NCBI GenBank assembly: GCA_963971305.1
Contig: OZ020308.1
Span: 37,911,275 to 37,975,274 of the forward strand
Direction: 5' to 3'
Length of the DNA stretch: 64,000 bases
From: Arcuatula senhousia
Lineage: Eukaryota; Mollusca; Bivalvia; Mytilida; Mytilidae
Both the position numbers and the translations under genes were made by a program. The stretch's first letter is position 1. Each line of letters begins with the position of its first letter. This document shows positions 48,430 to 59,315 of the stretch, piece after piece. The notes beneath the pieces were generated by a model, which was not told the origin of the DNA, ran no database searches, and saw only the letters and a list, made by a program, of their open reading frames with translations.

Positions 48430-48840
48430 CGAACCATCTATAGCTCAACGGTTGCTATCTTCACTCAAGAAATTTTACGGAAGACATGCATTTATAGACA
48501 AATATGGGATTTCGATCTCTCAGATGAGTGCAGATGTTGATTTGTCATAGAGTTTAGTTTTGTCGTCCTTTACCGGATTTGACACGCTGAATTGACTGTT
48601 GCAACGCGACGGGTGTGCTATAGCAAGCAGGAAGTGCTTACTCTTCCAGATCACCTGAGTTCACTCTTATTTCATCTGGAGTTCGCGTTGTTGATTGATA
48701 TTCAGTTATTTTGTGATTCCATGTTTTACATGTTGTCTGTTTTTGTCCCGTTCTTGTTGATGTTTACTGGTTTTGTCTCTGCCCTTTCGGACTTTTGACA
48801 TTCGGATGCCCCATTGGTACCTCTGCTTCTTTGATATGAT
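48430..48840 (+). repeat. Dispersed repeat U, copy 1
   Basis: Contains CTCAAGAAATTTTAC, TTACCGGATTTGACAC, CGCGACGGGTGTGCTATAGC and CGGACTTTTGACATTCGGAT, ATTGGTACCTCTGCTTCT. Matching parts lie at 60740-61190 (first half) and 56690-56775 (tail). The order suggests a ~400-bp interspersed element. The 68-codon ORF is by chance. Confidence 0.72.
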
Positions 48841-49800
48841 CGGTCTTTAATTATGAATCTGCATGGGATAGTTGATCAAACCGTATACCCTTCACTGAAA
48901 AAAATGGATCTAGGTCTCTTCTGCGTTGTACTTTTTTCAGAGCTGGTTTGGTTTGCGATTTCCTTTGGATGCTGATCATGTACGTGTTAACAGTGCTGGT
49001 GACAATTTTGTCATTTTGAAAAAAAAACTCCAATAACACTTACATTTTGTTATATTATACATATAATGGACACCACTGGTATATAGTAAAGTCGACCATT
49101 GTTTGATAGTGCAGTAATTTGGGGAGGAGTGTTTAATAACTTATGTGACTTTTATACTTGTCTACTTGTTTTAGTTAATATTATTCTTCTTAGATTTGAC
49201 GTATTCTAAGTATAAGAAAAGACACAAAACGGTGATTGGTAAAGATGATAGAAATTTACATGCTGTCAGGCCATGGCATGGGTATTTTATAAATGTAATA
49301 GTCTTCATAGATTTTGATAAAATCCTTGTTATAAGTTGTCAAAAATATGTATACAGTTTGAAAAAAAGTTTGCAATTAGTAAATATGAAAAAGTCGTATA
49401 ATTATTCAGAAATTCCGGAATAAACATAGAAAATTGAAGAAACGCACCTAGAAAGAAAAGGGGCATAATTCAAGCAGTAAAAGAGTTATGGCCCCTAATT
49501 ATTTACTCTGTTCGTTTGGTATATGCTCAAAGTATCTTAAAATTCAAAAGTTTAAACAAAATCACAAGCTTTTACTAAAATATGGACATAAACGTTGAAA
49601 TTTTACGAAAATTAACATGCTGACAATTTGACCTTTGACCTCTGATCACTGACTTTTGCACCATTTGTAACCTTTACGACCACTCAAAATGAATGGGGTA
49701 AGAGTTAAGCTATCCAAAGAGGTATGATTCAGCCGTGTGTCAGGGTGGTTGATTAAAATTTGAAATTGACACTCTAAGTCACTGCACTATACGTTATCTA

Positions 49801-50210
49801 GCATTTTGCTTTAACAGAAAAATCTTTGATGTAACGACGATAGTAGCTACAAAGTCCTAAACATGACCTTAGTTCAGTTACATTTGATTGAACTGGCCAG
49901 TTCTTAAAATCATCAATTTTGGATGGATCTGTAACCTACCTCAGTTATGACACTTCCAAGAAATTTTCTTTTAGCAAAGACAATTTTGTTTTAGCTTCAA
50001 CCCTGCGTTTTGAAGTCGCTGAAATGTCTTTTCAATATTTTCTATAATATCATCAAATGTTTTCCCTATAACAATAATATCGTCTAGATTAATAAGACAA
50101 ATGTCTCATTGCAATCCCGATAACATGGTTTCCAAAGGTCTCTCAAAACACTCTTCTTACCTTTGTTATACCGGGCTTAGTGTTGAATGCATAAAACTTT
50201 TTCTCATGTT
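49801..50210 (-). pseudogene. Ty3/gypsy reverse transcriptase remnant
   Basis: On the minus strand: RPLETMLSGLQ, a stop, then INLDDIIVIGKTFDD, NIEKTFQRLQNAGLKLK, a stop, NWPVQSN-like and TELRSCLGL-like pieces in shifted frames, and LCSYYRRYIKDFSVKAKC to a TAG at 49798-49800. These are the catalytic palm and thumb blocks of gypsy RT. The usual Tyr before LDD (50079-50087) is Asn here, and several stops and shifts show it is inactive. Upstream minus-strand sequence to about 50280 may be a further, less clear part. Confidence 0.87.
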
Positions 50211-50812
50211 CTCTTCTATTTTTGCTATGGCAGATGTTAGGCCAACTACTTTCTCACATAGCTGAGGCATGTTCACAGTAAAACAACAACACTTACTAGG
50301 ATTTAAAAACTAAAATCCAGCATTTAACTTATGCAAACGATTTACTGAAGTGTCTTTTAACTGAAAACACAAAAACTGTTATTTACACAATAAAGATATC
50401 CAACTTATATACATACAATAAATTACAAAAAGATAAGTATTTTAGCAAATGGAATCCCACCAGCTGCCACCATGTTTGTAACATGCTACCACAGGCGGTC
50501 TGGGTTTCGTACCAAAGCCACTTTGGATTCCGGCACTAAAACACTTATACATTTAAATCAAAATGAGCTTAAGAGGCACAAATTGTACACAAAGATTTAT
50601 CTTGTAGCAAATAAAAACTTTAAAAACTTAGAACCTTGCATGAAAAGTCTAACTGAAAGTCAAATTGAACTCGTTTGAAAAGCATTTCGAACACTATACA
50701 CTTTTACACAAAATATATCCAATACACTGAATCCCATAATAAAGAATCATAACAATTCACTTTGCACATAGAATTTACAATTTAATCCAAGGGAATATAT
50801 ATTTCACTTACT
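50211..50812. other. Intergenic stretch next to gypsy remnant
   Basis: No clear coding. Earlier gypsy domains (protease, Gag) would be expected here on the minus strand, but I see none that can be supported. Confidence 0.4.
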
Positions 50813-51055
50813 AAGGGACCGACCATATGATTTTTATGGGGGCTATGGTGAAAATTGAAATAAAAAGTCTGGATGGCAAAAATCCAGAAAAGTGCTTTGA
50901 ATTAAAAAAGGCAGGTTGCAGTTTTGGGCTAAAATTTTGAAATAGCTTTAAGAATAAAAATATTTGCGCGCTCGCAGGCTCAGCTTTTACCGAAATTAAG
51001 ACGGCAGGACGTAGAAAATATCCATACCCATAAAAATCAAATGGTTTCTCCCTTT
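50813..51055. mobile_element. MITE between 14-bp direct repeats
   Basis: AAGGGACCGACCATATGATT, TTTATGGG at the left mirrors CCCATAAAAATCAAATGGTT, TCTCCCTT at the right. TTTAATCCAAGGGA occurs both at 50781-50794 and at 51054-51067, followed in both by TTCACT-ACTAA. There is no ORF in the ~243 bases. Confidence 0.72.
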
Positions 51056-51089
51056 AATCCAAGGGATTCACTGACTAACTAACTGATTG

Positions 51090-53105
51090 TGACCTACTGA
51101 GAAGCGGCTTCAGCTGCCATACATACTAACTGTTTGGTAGACTCCGAGTTGATATTTGAAGGTTGTCAGGAAGTAGACAATGGATATTTCATTATAACCA
51201 AATTAGGGGTATTCTCCTATTTATCACCAGGTAACTTATTTCATATCCCTTTACTTTTATAACCCACATTGTAAACAATGCACTTTGTCACACTTATGCT
51301 ATTGTGAGCAAATTTAGAGATTTTATTACGTTTCTGTCGATCGCATTCCTAGAATTATTGCAGTCGAAACGAGAGTGAATTCAGGTGCTCCGGAAAAGAA
51401 ATAAATTCCTGCGTGCCAGAGCACATCCGGCGGGTTGCCAAAAAATCTATTTAGTGTTGGTCAAATCCGGAATGGATGACATTACCAAATTTTACTTCAA
51501 ACCAACATCTGTGCTAATCTGAGAGATATAAATCCCGTGTTTGTCTACAAGCACTTGATACCTTCCTTAAAATTTCTTGAGTTTTGGCAACCAGGGTGCA
51601 ACATACACCTGTGCTCACAATTTGCTTGTCAGCCGTTTAGCTCTATAAATGAAGTTGTTATACTCCCCAAAGCTCTGGAATAACGAATCAATTGTGATAC
51701 GTAAGCTCCATAGTTATGCTGGAGAGGACAGAATGTAGCTACACAGAAAGGGATAGATTGAAGTCATCACGTTTGTCATAGAGCTTTGTACAAAACAAGT
51801 TTTCACAATATATGTACAACAGTCTCATAGAATATAAATTTAATGAAAGGATGTGGAGTAAATGAATACGAGACCATAACACATACAAAAATGTATGTAA
51901 TTGCCAATTTTGCTAAGAAGTGATACCTTGAGCGTCTTTTGTGTTATCATCATAGAGGCATAACATACTGTTGAAATAAACCCCCCCAAAAAAAGCAAAG
52001 AAACAGATCAAACAAAAAAAATACCACCCCCTCCCAGCAAAAAAAAAAAACAAAAAAAAACAAAAGAGACACTACAAATTAAAATCAACTATACTCTGAT
52101 TAATAATAACGCTTATAAAAAAAATTAAAAATAGTAAAAAATAAAAATAAGATCACCTCATGGTCCGATATAAAAATGTTATACTTGGTGTAAGGTAGGT
52201 AATGCTAATGTATTTTTATACTTCTTGCGGCAACGATAGTTATGTATACGTCTTATGTCGTTTCTCCGATTATTAATGCAATGGAAATGGGAAGAATGAT
52301 AAACGTAGCAGTTTTCTCAGCAATTGGCAAAACATTTAATTTGAAATGTGATATTTGACTTCAGTATGAGGTCCTATATAGCAGGTAGAAATTTTAGTTC
52401 GTCGAAAATCTACACCACTGTATACCAACTTGTGTATTCCACGTAAGTGGTCAGCAGATGAAAAAATTCGTTACACTTTTTCTTAGAATTTTTCATCACC
52501 CTAACTGGAAATATTGTAAATGAGGTCATAAATAACTTGATATTTGAAGGTATTTGAATGTCTTATGTCCGGGAGGGCAATTAAAAAAACGAATGGGGAC
52601 AGTCCAATGAAGCAGACAACATAAACACAAACGCCACTGGATAGTGATCAAGAACGGAACTAAAGTTGAAGCTAAGTGTACAAAATCGAGGGTTGATTAT
52701 TTGCCTTATTTAGGAAATTACAGGCGTTTACTGAATGAGCAATAACTCACTGATTTCTTGTTAATATTCTTCTAGTTATGTCTGTTTGTTGTTTGCTTTA
52801 TGTCCAGTCCACAATATTTCAGTCATAATCAGGACAAGAATTAATTGACGAATTAATTGAAACAACAAATTGAATTGTGTTAATGGTGCAGACCTACCCC
52901 CAGGTAACAACACCCATAACACAGACCCATGAATTTCATGCAAAAAAGGGCCAACCACAAACCAAAAGAAAAACGAACCAACAAGACAGGCTAATGTATA
53001 CCCTCAACGCACTTACCTGTGTGGGACATAGCCAACCATTACCCAATTTAATACAATCAACACTTATCTGTCGAAAATACAATGATGATTCCTGGTTGAA
53101 CCTAC
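51090..53105. other. Intergenic stretch
   Basis: No supported gene. It contains C/A-rich low complexity at 51980-52065. The ORFs at 52776-52958 and 52877-53149 overlap on opposite strands, are repeat-adjacent and lack domains. Confidence 0.5.
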
Positions 53106-53109
53106 ACAC

Positions 53110-53410
53110 ATTGGGGGAGAAAAATGGGGGTTGGGGGTTTGAGAAATAAAGGAACTGTAAATTTTGAAGACAACTGGAAAAGTGGAGATGTGGGCAGTGG
53201 CGGAAAATCTAGCCTATGGGATGCACTACTTGGCAGTTTACAAAGGGATCTTTTACGTGCATGAAGCATTACCATCTCCACACACGTTGGCCCACTATGG
53301 TTTGCGGTAAGGTTTTCCGCATTATTGCCTGACGACCCTGGTATTCATTATTACAGGGCTGCCCCATTGAACCACTTAGGGCACACATCCAAATCGCTTT
53401 ATGGGCTTAT
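53110..53410 (+). repeat. Dispersed repeat Z, copy 4
   Basis: GCACTACTTGGCAGTTTACA, TTTTACGTGCATGAAGCAT, TCTCCACACACGTTGGCCCA, then CACTATGGTTTGCGGTAAGG and the GGGCTGCCCCATTGAACCAC end. It ties copies 1-2 to copy 3 as one family. It ends ~150 bases upstream of the membrane-protein gene. Confidence 0.8.
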
Positions 53411-53540
53411 TTTAGCTATGACCTAGATCCAAATTACTTAGAATTGTATATCACTAAGAATTTTTGTTAACAATAATATACCGGAATTTATTATGATTAA
53501 AGATTACATCAAAACTTTTGGATGTAGTTAAAATTAATAC

Positions 53541-53552
53541 ATTTTTTTTCAG
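53541..53552 (+). promoter_or_regulatory. Probable splice acceptor of 5' UTR intron
   Basis: ATTTTTTTTCAG at 53541-53552 is a strong 3' splice site ten bases before the ATG at 53562. A non-coding first exon would then lie upstream; it was not identified. Confidence 0.5.
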
Positions 53553-53561
53553 GAAATCAAG

Positions 53562-54821
53562 ATGCATATTGTTGCCTTTGTCTTCGTAGTAATACACATG
53601 GTTACTCCCGGAGAAAGCACGGAAGATGTACGAAAATCCGGAAATAATGTTATTCCAGCAAACACTACGATTTGTAATTTTGAAATTTTGAATTTGGAGG
53701 AAGTCAGGTCTTCATTTAATAAAAAATCAAAATTTGAAGATGTATGGATGATACTTTTTGATATAAATTTTCCGATCTATTTTTTTTCAAATAAATTCAG
53801 TGTATATGATGTACAAAAACAGCATTACGAGAATGGATTAACAAGGTGGATATGGATGCTTGAAAAACACAGAAACCTTTTAACTTATCCGGTAAATTTG
53901 GAAGCTTTAACTTTTCAAATTGCAGCATCAATTGAAAGAACCATTCAAGTTGATGTTAACGTTTCATTCACGTCTTCAAGCTACGGCAATGATGAAATGT
54001 ATACTGTTTGTTCTGGGGGAATTTTCAAAGTCTTATTTTCGCACGTGTTCAATGAAACTGATAACAATTGGATATTTTGTCATAGATATTTTGAAGGCCA
54101 AAAATATAAAGATTTTTTGCTTCGGTTTACTGGGTCATGGCTTGGGTACGATCATAAGTGCTATGACAGATATAGAACAAGCGAAAAAGAAGCAGGTATA
54201 ATTGAAAAGGGAATAATTAACTCTGTAGTAAGCATTTTTGGTTTTGTTATTAGTATTTATATTTCTCTGTTTTTATTACTTTTACCAAATCGATATGAAC
54301 CAACAAAAGACTATCTTAATTCAGTTAGCTATTATACGAGAGGAGATTCTCCATATAGCATGGATAGACTGTTGTTATTTTCACTATCAAGAATTAACAA
54401 GTATTGCAAGTACTTGCCAGAAATTTTGATGTTTTTTATGTATTCATTAACTAGTGTATCATTATTTTTCGTTACCGAATATTTCATGCACAAAATTCCT
54501 GATTACAAAACATTTCTCCTTATATATACTGGGTATAAAAGCGAGATGAATGCACCTGAATGGGTTGGTTATATAATATTTTATGTATTTTATACGATCT
54601 TTTTACTTGTCAGTTTGATTGCAGTAACTAAATCAGACAACGTGTCAAATGTATTAACATGCAAAGAAGATTGCGGAAAAATTAAAATTAGTATTTCAAC
54701 GTTTATTATCAATGAAGAAACACATAAACTTTATTTTGGATATACAAAATATGCAATATATTTTTTAGATCGAATAGCTGCTTTTTGCAGTTTAAAATTT
54801 TTGTTAGTTGGTAAGAAATAA
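53562..54821 (+). CDS. Multi-pass membrane protein of unknown family, N-terminal part
   Basis: 419 codons from ATG. Residues 1-18 (MHIVAFVFVVIHMVTPGE) look like a signal peptide. Residues 20-215 are a predicted ectodomain with four Cys (38, 150, 173, 200) and N-glycosylation sequons at Asn34, Asn133 and Asn164. Membrane segments are at about 219-241, 285-306 and 334-356. It ends LLVGKK then TAA, but the stop lies inside GGTAAGAAATAA, where either a donor site (GTAAGA at 54811) or a one-base indel could let translation continue into the next frame. That frame carries further membrane segments and has no ATG of its own. I recognise no domain. It is probably a lineage-specific molluscan surface protein. 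Confidence 0.8.
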   Translation: MHIVAFVFVVIHMVTPGESTEDVRKSGNNVIPANTTICNFEILNLEEVRSSFNKKSKFEDVWMILFDINFPIYFFSNKFSVYDVQKQHYENGLTRWIWMLEKHRNLLTYPVNLEALTFQIAASIERTIQVDVNVSFTSSSYGNDEMYTVCSGGIFKVLFSHVFNETDNNWIFCHRYFEGQKYKDFLLRFTGSWLGYDHKCYDRYRTSEKEAGIIEKGIINSVVSIFGFVISIYISLFLLLLPNRYEPTKDYLNSVSYYTRGDSPYSMDRLLLFSLSRINKYCKYLPEILMFFMYSLTSVSLFFVTEYFMHKIPDYKTFLLIYTGYKSEMNAPEWVGYIIFYVFYTIFLLVSLIAVTKSDNVSNVLTCKEDCGKIKISISTFIINEETHKLYFGYTKYAIYFLDRIAAFCSLKFLLVGKK

Positions 54822-56452
54822 ACGTTTGTTCAATAAGTTTTTTTGAACTAAATACTCCGACGCCTACCACGTGGAAGGATAAAATTGAAATAATATTATG
54901 GTATATTTTATTTTTATTTTTTAATGTACTGTTCTTCTTTTTAAATACATGTTTGGGGTTAATTTTTCTTTTAACGCCTATTGGCCTGTTTTATTTAGCT
55001 CTTAAAGCCAGTTGTTCGAGCTGTACATGTAAATGTGAAACCAAAAAAGCATGTTGTAAAAACAGTGGTTTAGTTATTATACCCGTTATCTTCATAGCGA
55101 TTGTCGGTCTTTACATTTATATTTATTTTTGTAAACCTGGTGTCCCACAATTCCATTTTACAATACAGTTTATTCTAAGAGCTCTTATCTACTTGCTATT
55201 TGTTGTAGGCCCAATATTTTCAGGCACGAAACTTATTTTTAAGTGGTGGCCTACTGCTCTACTAGCATTTGTTTATTTGGTTAAATTTAACTTAACTTTT
55301 CATTCTGACTTGAAGAAGCTATTACTAAAATTGATTGACGCTAAAAAAGACGTATTGAAGAAAATAAAAGAAGAGTTTTCTTCAAAAGGTCAGCAAGAAC
55401 TAAGTACAAGTCAGAAAGGAGAAAGTTCATCAACTAGGCAAGAAGGTCAAAGCCCTTTAACAAGTCAGCAAAAACAAATTACTTCAACGAGTCAGAAAGA
55501 GCAAAGTACTTCATCAAGTCAACAAGGACAAAGTACTTCAACAAGTCAACAAGAACACAATACTTCAACTAAGCAGCAAGGACAAAGTACTTCAACAAGT
55601 CAACAAGGACAAAGTACTTCAACAAGTCAGCAAGAGCAAAGTACTTCAACTAAGCAACAAGGACAAAGTACTTCAACAAGTCAGGAAGGACAAAGTACTT
55701 CAACAGGTCAAGAAGGACAAAGTACTTCAACTAAGTACCAAGGACAAAATAATTCAACAAGTCACCAAGAGCAAAGTACTTCAACTAATCAGCAAGGACA
55801 AAGTACTTCAACAAGTCAGGAAGGACAAAGTACTTCAACAGGTCAACAAGAACAAAGTACTTCAACTAAGCAGCAAGAACAAAGTACTTTAACAAGTCAG
55901 CAAGAACAGAGTGCTTCAACAAATCAACAAGAACCAAGTGCTTCAACAAAGCAACAAGAACAAAGTACTTCAACAAGTCAGCAAGGACATAGTATTCCAA
56001 CAAGTCATCAAGAAAACAGCTGTTCCATTTCTGTTGAATTATTTGATGAGATTGTAAATAAATTCTTTCCGCTTCGTAAACAAATTATGATACTAGTCGT
56101 AAAAAGTACATTGACAATTTTGTTTTTATATGTAACCTTTGATAGCATAATCCAATCAAAAGATAACATTGAATTGGCTCAGTTATTTACTGCAGTGCTC
56201 CCTGCCTTGGCAGAAAGGTTTCTGTCACCGGGAAGTATTGAAGATAAATTTCGATTTCACGAGGAACAAATAAAAAAGTATCTTGAATCAAAGATAATAA
56301 ATACCCCCAATAATAATGATATTATTCAAATAGAAAATGAAATTACTCGTGAATTTTGTAAAGGTTGTCTGTGGTGTAAAAATAAACTTTGTTGTACAAA
56401 TCATTGTGGTACCAATCAAGAAGAAGAATCATTGCCTCTAAATATTAATTAA
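54815..56452 (+). CDS. Membrane protein, C-terminal part with Ser/Thr/Gln repeats
   Basis: Open from 54815 to the TAA at 56450-56452. No ATG occurs before about 56084, so it is not an independent gene. It reads TPTTWKDKIEIILW, a Phe/Leu-rich membrane stretch, a Cys cluster CSSCTCKCETKKACC, two membrane segments (about 55066-55130 and 55164-55240), possibly a third, a Lys-rich helix, then 22 nine-residue QSTSTSQQG-type units. After the units come a membrane segment starting QIMILVVKST, ALAERFLSPGSIEDKF, and a Cys-rich tail CKGCLWCKNKLCC. If a 188-base intron (54811-54998) is used instead of a frameshift, the first membrane stretch is lost and the reading joins in frame at ALKASCSS. No known family is recognised. 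Confidence 0.72.
   Translation, partial: EINVCSISFFELNTPTPTTWKDKIEIILWYILFLFFNVLFFFLNTCLGLIFLLTPIGLFYLALKASCSSCTCKCETKKACCKNSGLVIIPVIFIAIVGLYIYIYFCKPGVPQFHFTIQFILRALIYLLFVVGPIFSGTKLIFKWWPTALLAFVYLVKFNLTFHSDLKKLLLKLIDAKKDVLKKIKEEFSSKGQQELSTSQKGESSSTRQEGQSPLTSQQKQITSTSQKEQSTSSSQQGQSTSTSQQEHNTSTKQQGQSTSTSQQGQSTSTSQQEQSTSTKQQGQSTSTSQEGQSTSTGQEGQSTSTKYQGQNNSTSHQEQSTSTNQQGQSTSTSQEGQSTSTGQQEQSTSTKQQEQSTLTSQQEQSASTNQQEPSASTKQQEQSTSTSQQGHSIPTSHQENSCSISVELFDEIVNKFFPLRKQIMILVVKSTLTILFLYVTFDSIIQSKDNIELAQLFTAVLPALAERFLSPGSIEDKFRFHEEQIKKYLESKIINTPNNNDIIQIENEITREFCKGCLWCKNKLCCTNHCGTNQEEESLPLNIN
55421..56014 (+). repeat. 22 x 27-bp coding tandem array
   Basis: Exactly 594 bases made of 22 uninterrupted 27-base units encoding QSTSTSQQG variants, preceded by a degenerate unit at 55391-55420. 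Residue 6 of successive units runs R S S S S K S S K S G K S N S G K S N K S S. This shows a three-unit higher-order repeat (units 4-6 and 7-9, 81 bp) and a five-unit one (10-14 and 15-19, 135 bp). No indel breaks the frame. Confidence 0.93.
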
Positions 56453-56523
56453 AAAACAAAATAGCGTTCATTTGTGCAAATCTTTTTTTGAATAATTAAG
56501 CTGTGTGTTTGTTATAATTTGGC

Positions 56524-56529
56524 AATAAA
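56524..56529 (+). promoter_or_regulatory. Poly(A) signal of membrane-protein gene
   Basis: AATAAA lies 72 bases after the stop at 56452, the only canonical hexamer close by. Confidence 0.65.
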
Positions 56530-56689
56530 AGATCAACTCTCAATTTTATAATTTACGCATAAGGACTACGAATAAGCAAAAACGAATCAGATGTTATGAA
56601 TTGATGAAACTTTAAAAAATATAAAGATAAAATTCAATATAAAAATGAAACTGGTTTTTGTGTTTATATATTGCCCGTTTCGTCATGCT

Positions 56690-56775
56690 GTTCTCGTTCG
56701 TGTTTGTTAATATTTTTTTTCCTTTCGGACTTTTGACATTTGAACACCTCATTAGTACCCCTTTGCTTCTATAAT
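56690..56775 (+). repeat. Dispersed repeat U, tail copy
   Basis: TTTCGGACTTTTGACATTTG, ACACCTCATTAGTACCCCTT and TGCTTCT match the end of U copy 1 (48784-48832). Confidence 0.6.
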
Positions 56776-57283
56776 TTATACTCTTGTAATGACATTCATT
56801 AAGTTGTACTAACGGTAAGTGGGGTGTCTAAAAATGTGTCCATAATTTTCCAAAATTTTGGCGACAGCTACTACAGTAGCTATAAAATGGAACTTTGAAT
56901 ATCGATAATAGAATAAGAAATTCACCATCAGAATTTTTGTAGAATAGACTTTGAAAATGTTTTAGTACTTTTATATAAAATCAATATAATATAGAAATGC
57001 GTTCTGGGACGCTATAAGTCCAATCCTCCATGGCTAACATCGAAATCAAGAAGCAAATTAGATGGAAAAACCAAATACACGAAAAAGCTAAATAGTCTAA
57101 AAAAACAGCACTTGATGAAATTCTGATACATTAGAAATGAAACCACTCAATTAATTAGAAAATCTAAGTCATCATATAACCAAAAGATAATCCAAGAAAC
57201 TAAACAATAAGAACATCAGAATCTAATTGGTGGAACATTGTTAAAATGTTTTCCGGGGTAAACTATCGAATATTCCACCGATA

Positions 57284-58523
57284 ATGAAAAACGATACTGT
57301 TATCTCCGATGATACGGAAAAGGCCAATGAGTTCAATGCATTCTTTGTTGAACAAATTCGACTAAACGATTCAGGACATGATCTTCTAAACTCAAACAAT
57401 ATTCCGCAAGACCTACTCAGTGACATAAAAATAACAGAAATGGATGTTGAAGATGTTATGCAAGTCCTTAATCCAAGTCAAGCATCTGGATCAGATCTTA
57501 TAAGCCCGTGAATCTTAAAAGAAGCAGCCTCTGTCCTTAAAGCCCTTTCTGTAAACTTTTCAATATGTCCATGTCTCAGTCCACTTTTCCAACCGAATGC
57601 AGAAAGGCAAATGTCACCTCCTTTTTCAGAAGTTAACAAGCCTGTTGTGCAAAAAAAAACAATATCACTTCTAATCATACTATCAAAACGCATGGAACGC
57701 TGCGTGTATAAACACGGTCATAATTTCTTGAAACATAATTCAATCATTAGTAAAAATCAATCTGGTTTTACACTAGAAGACTCTGCTGTTAATCAACTAA
57801 TTGACATCTCAAACGATTTTGGTAAAGCGTTAGATGAGGGAAAATAAATTAGAGTAGTCTTTTGTGTCATATCTAAAGCATTTGACAGAGTATGGCACAA
57901 AGGTTTTCTATATAAACTCCAGAACATTGGAATAACCGATAAAGTGGTTAATTGGTTTTAAAATTAATTAAGTGGGAGGGAACAGCGAGTTGTTATTAAC
58001 AGGTCGAAGTCGACCGGGCTACAAATATCCGCCGAAGTTCCACAAGGTTCTATACTGTGACCTCTCATATTCCTAATATTTATAAACGATAAAGTAACTG
58101 TTATTATTGCAGGTATTTAACTGTTGCAAATGACACAAGCCTTTACATTGTTGTTGATAATCCCCAAACAGCATCTGATATACTAAATCAGGACTTGTCA
58201 AAAATTCACAAATGGTCTCAAAACTGGTTAGTAAACTTCAAACCACAAAAACCGAAAACATGACTATAAGTCGAAAAATTATAAAATCAAACCACCCTGA
58301 ACTCAAAATGAACGAACACGGAATCCAAGAAGTGAAGAGTCATAAACACCTTGATGTATATTTTTCAAATAATGGTACACGGAATGATCATATAAATTAT
58401 ATACTTGATAAAGCATATAAACGTATAAATATATTGAGGAAAGTCAAATATACTCTAGATAGATATATACTAGGCAAAAAAAGAAACGTTACACTTATAT
58501 TTTATTTGATAAAGTCTCTATAA
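57284..58523 (+). pseudogene. LINE reverse transcriptase, broken
   Basis: Pieces in several frames cover the RT finger, palm and thumb. In motif A the first Asp of the usual DISKAFD is Val (57866-57868). In motif C the usual F/YADD is VAND (58123-58134), so both metal-binding sites are damaged. Stops interrupt at about 57509, 57845 and 58058. It cannot encode an active enzyme. Confidence 0.87.
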
Positions 58524-58524
58524 C

Positions 58525-59310
58525 AAACTAAAACTTGTAACTCATTGAATAAACGTATCTTTGGTCATACTAAAGAGACGAACATACAGTAAACTTAATC
58601 TAAATAGAATTTTACATCTCCTTACAGTTTTACCTAGATATAGTAGAAAATCAAGTTTGCAAAGCAGTATCGGTCCATGCTAACATTTAATTTTTGTCAA
58701 TATGACAGCATTTAGTTGAGTTCAGTATTTAGGGATATTAAACAATCTGTAAAACTACAGGAATGGGATATCTTAAACTGTTTCCGGTGGGATTTAGTTA
58801 TTTCTAAAGACGTTGTTCAGTAAAATAAATAATAACAAAATGCGCATATATGTCACCAATTGTTTTACTGCTACCTCGAAACGATTCTCTGGTCTATGAA
58901 TATGTATTCTTAAAAGTCTTTAAAATGATTTGTAACCTGTATTTTGGGCATTATCGTATCCTTCTTATTTTGACGTTAACGTGAAGTGCCTGACTTACAT
59001 TTTTTAACCTTTAAGTGTGACCTTTTATTAACCGTGATATTTGTTACATTTAACCGACACAATCACCAGCTTAATTGATTTTTTACACGGAAAATTTTGA
59101 AAGTTGCAATTTTAGTAAAAATTAAAAAATGATATTACGTCATTTAAGAACCCGTCTTCAATACGCAAATTTGACAGAAAACCCCGTTTATTGCATAACC
59201 TCTACATTCAAAATGAAAACAAAAAATGTTTCGAAAAAAACTTAAAAGAAAACCAATGTTATGTTTCTTTTTTTGCCTTGTAAACTTTAGAAAAAATATA
59301 TTTTTGCTTT
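58525..59310. other. Sequence interrupting the LINE
   Basis: The LINE reading is lost after RYILGK (about 58477) and resumes at RPILEYADVA (59318). The ~800 bases between show no recognised coding and no clear inverted termini; they are either an old insertion or fully decayed sequence. Confidence 0.45.
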
Positions 59311-59315
59311 ATCAG

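Noticed and set aside
55421..56014. 27-bp repeats resembling a CRISPR array
   Set aside because: Units are contiguous without spacers, stay in one reading frame and lie inside a membrane-protein ORF in a eukaryotic genome.
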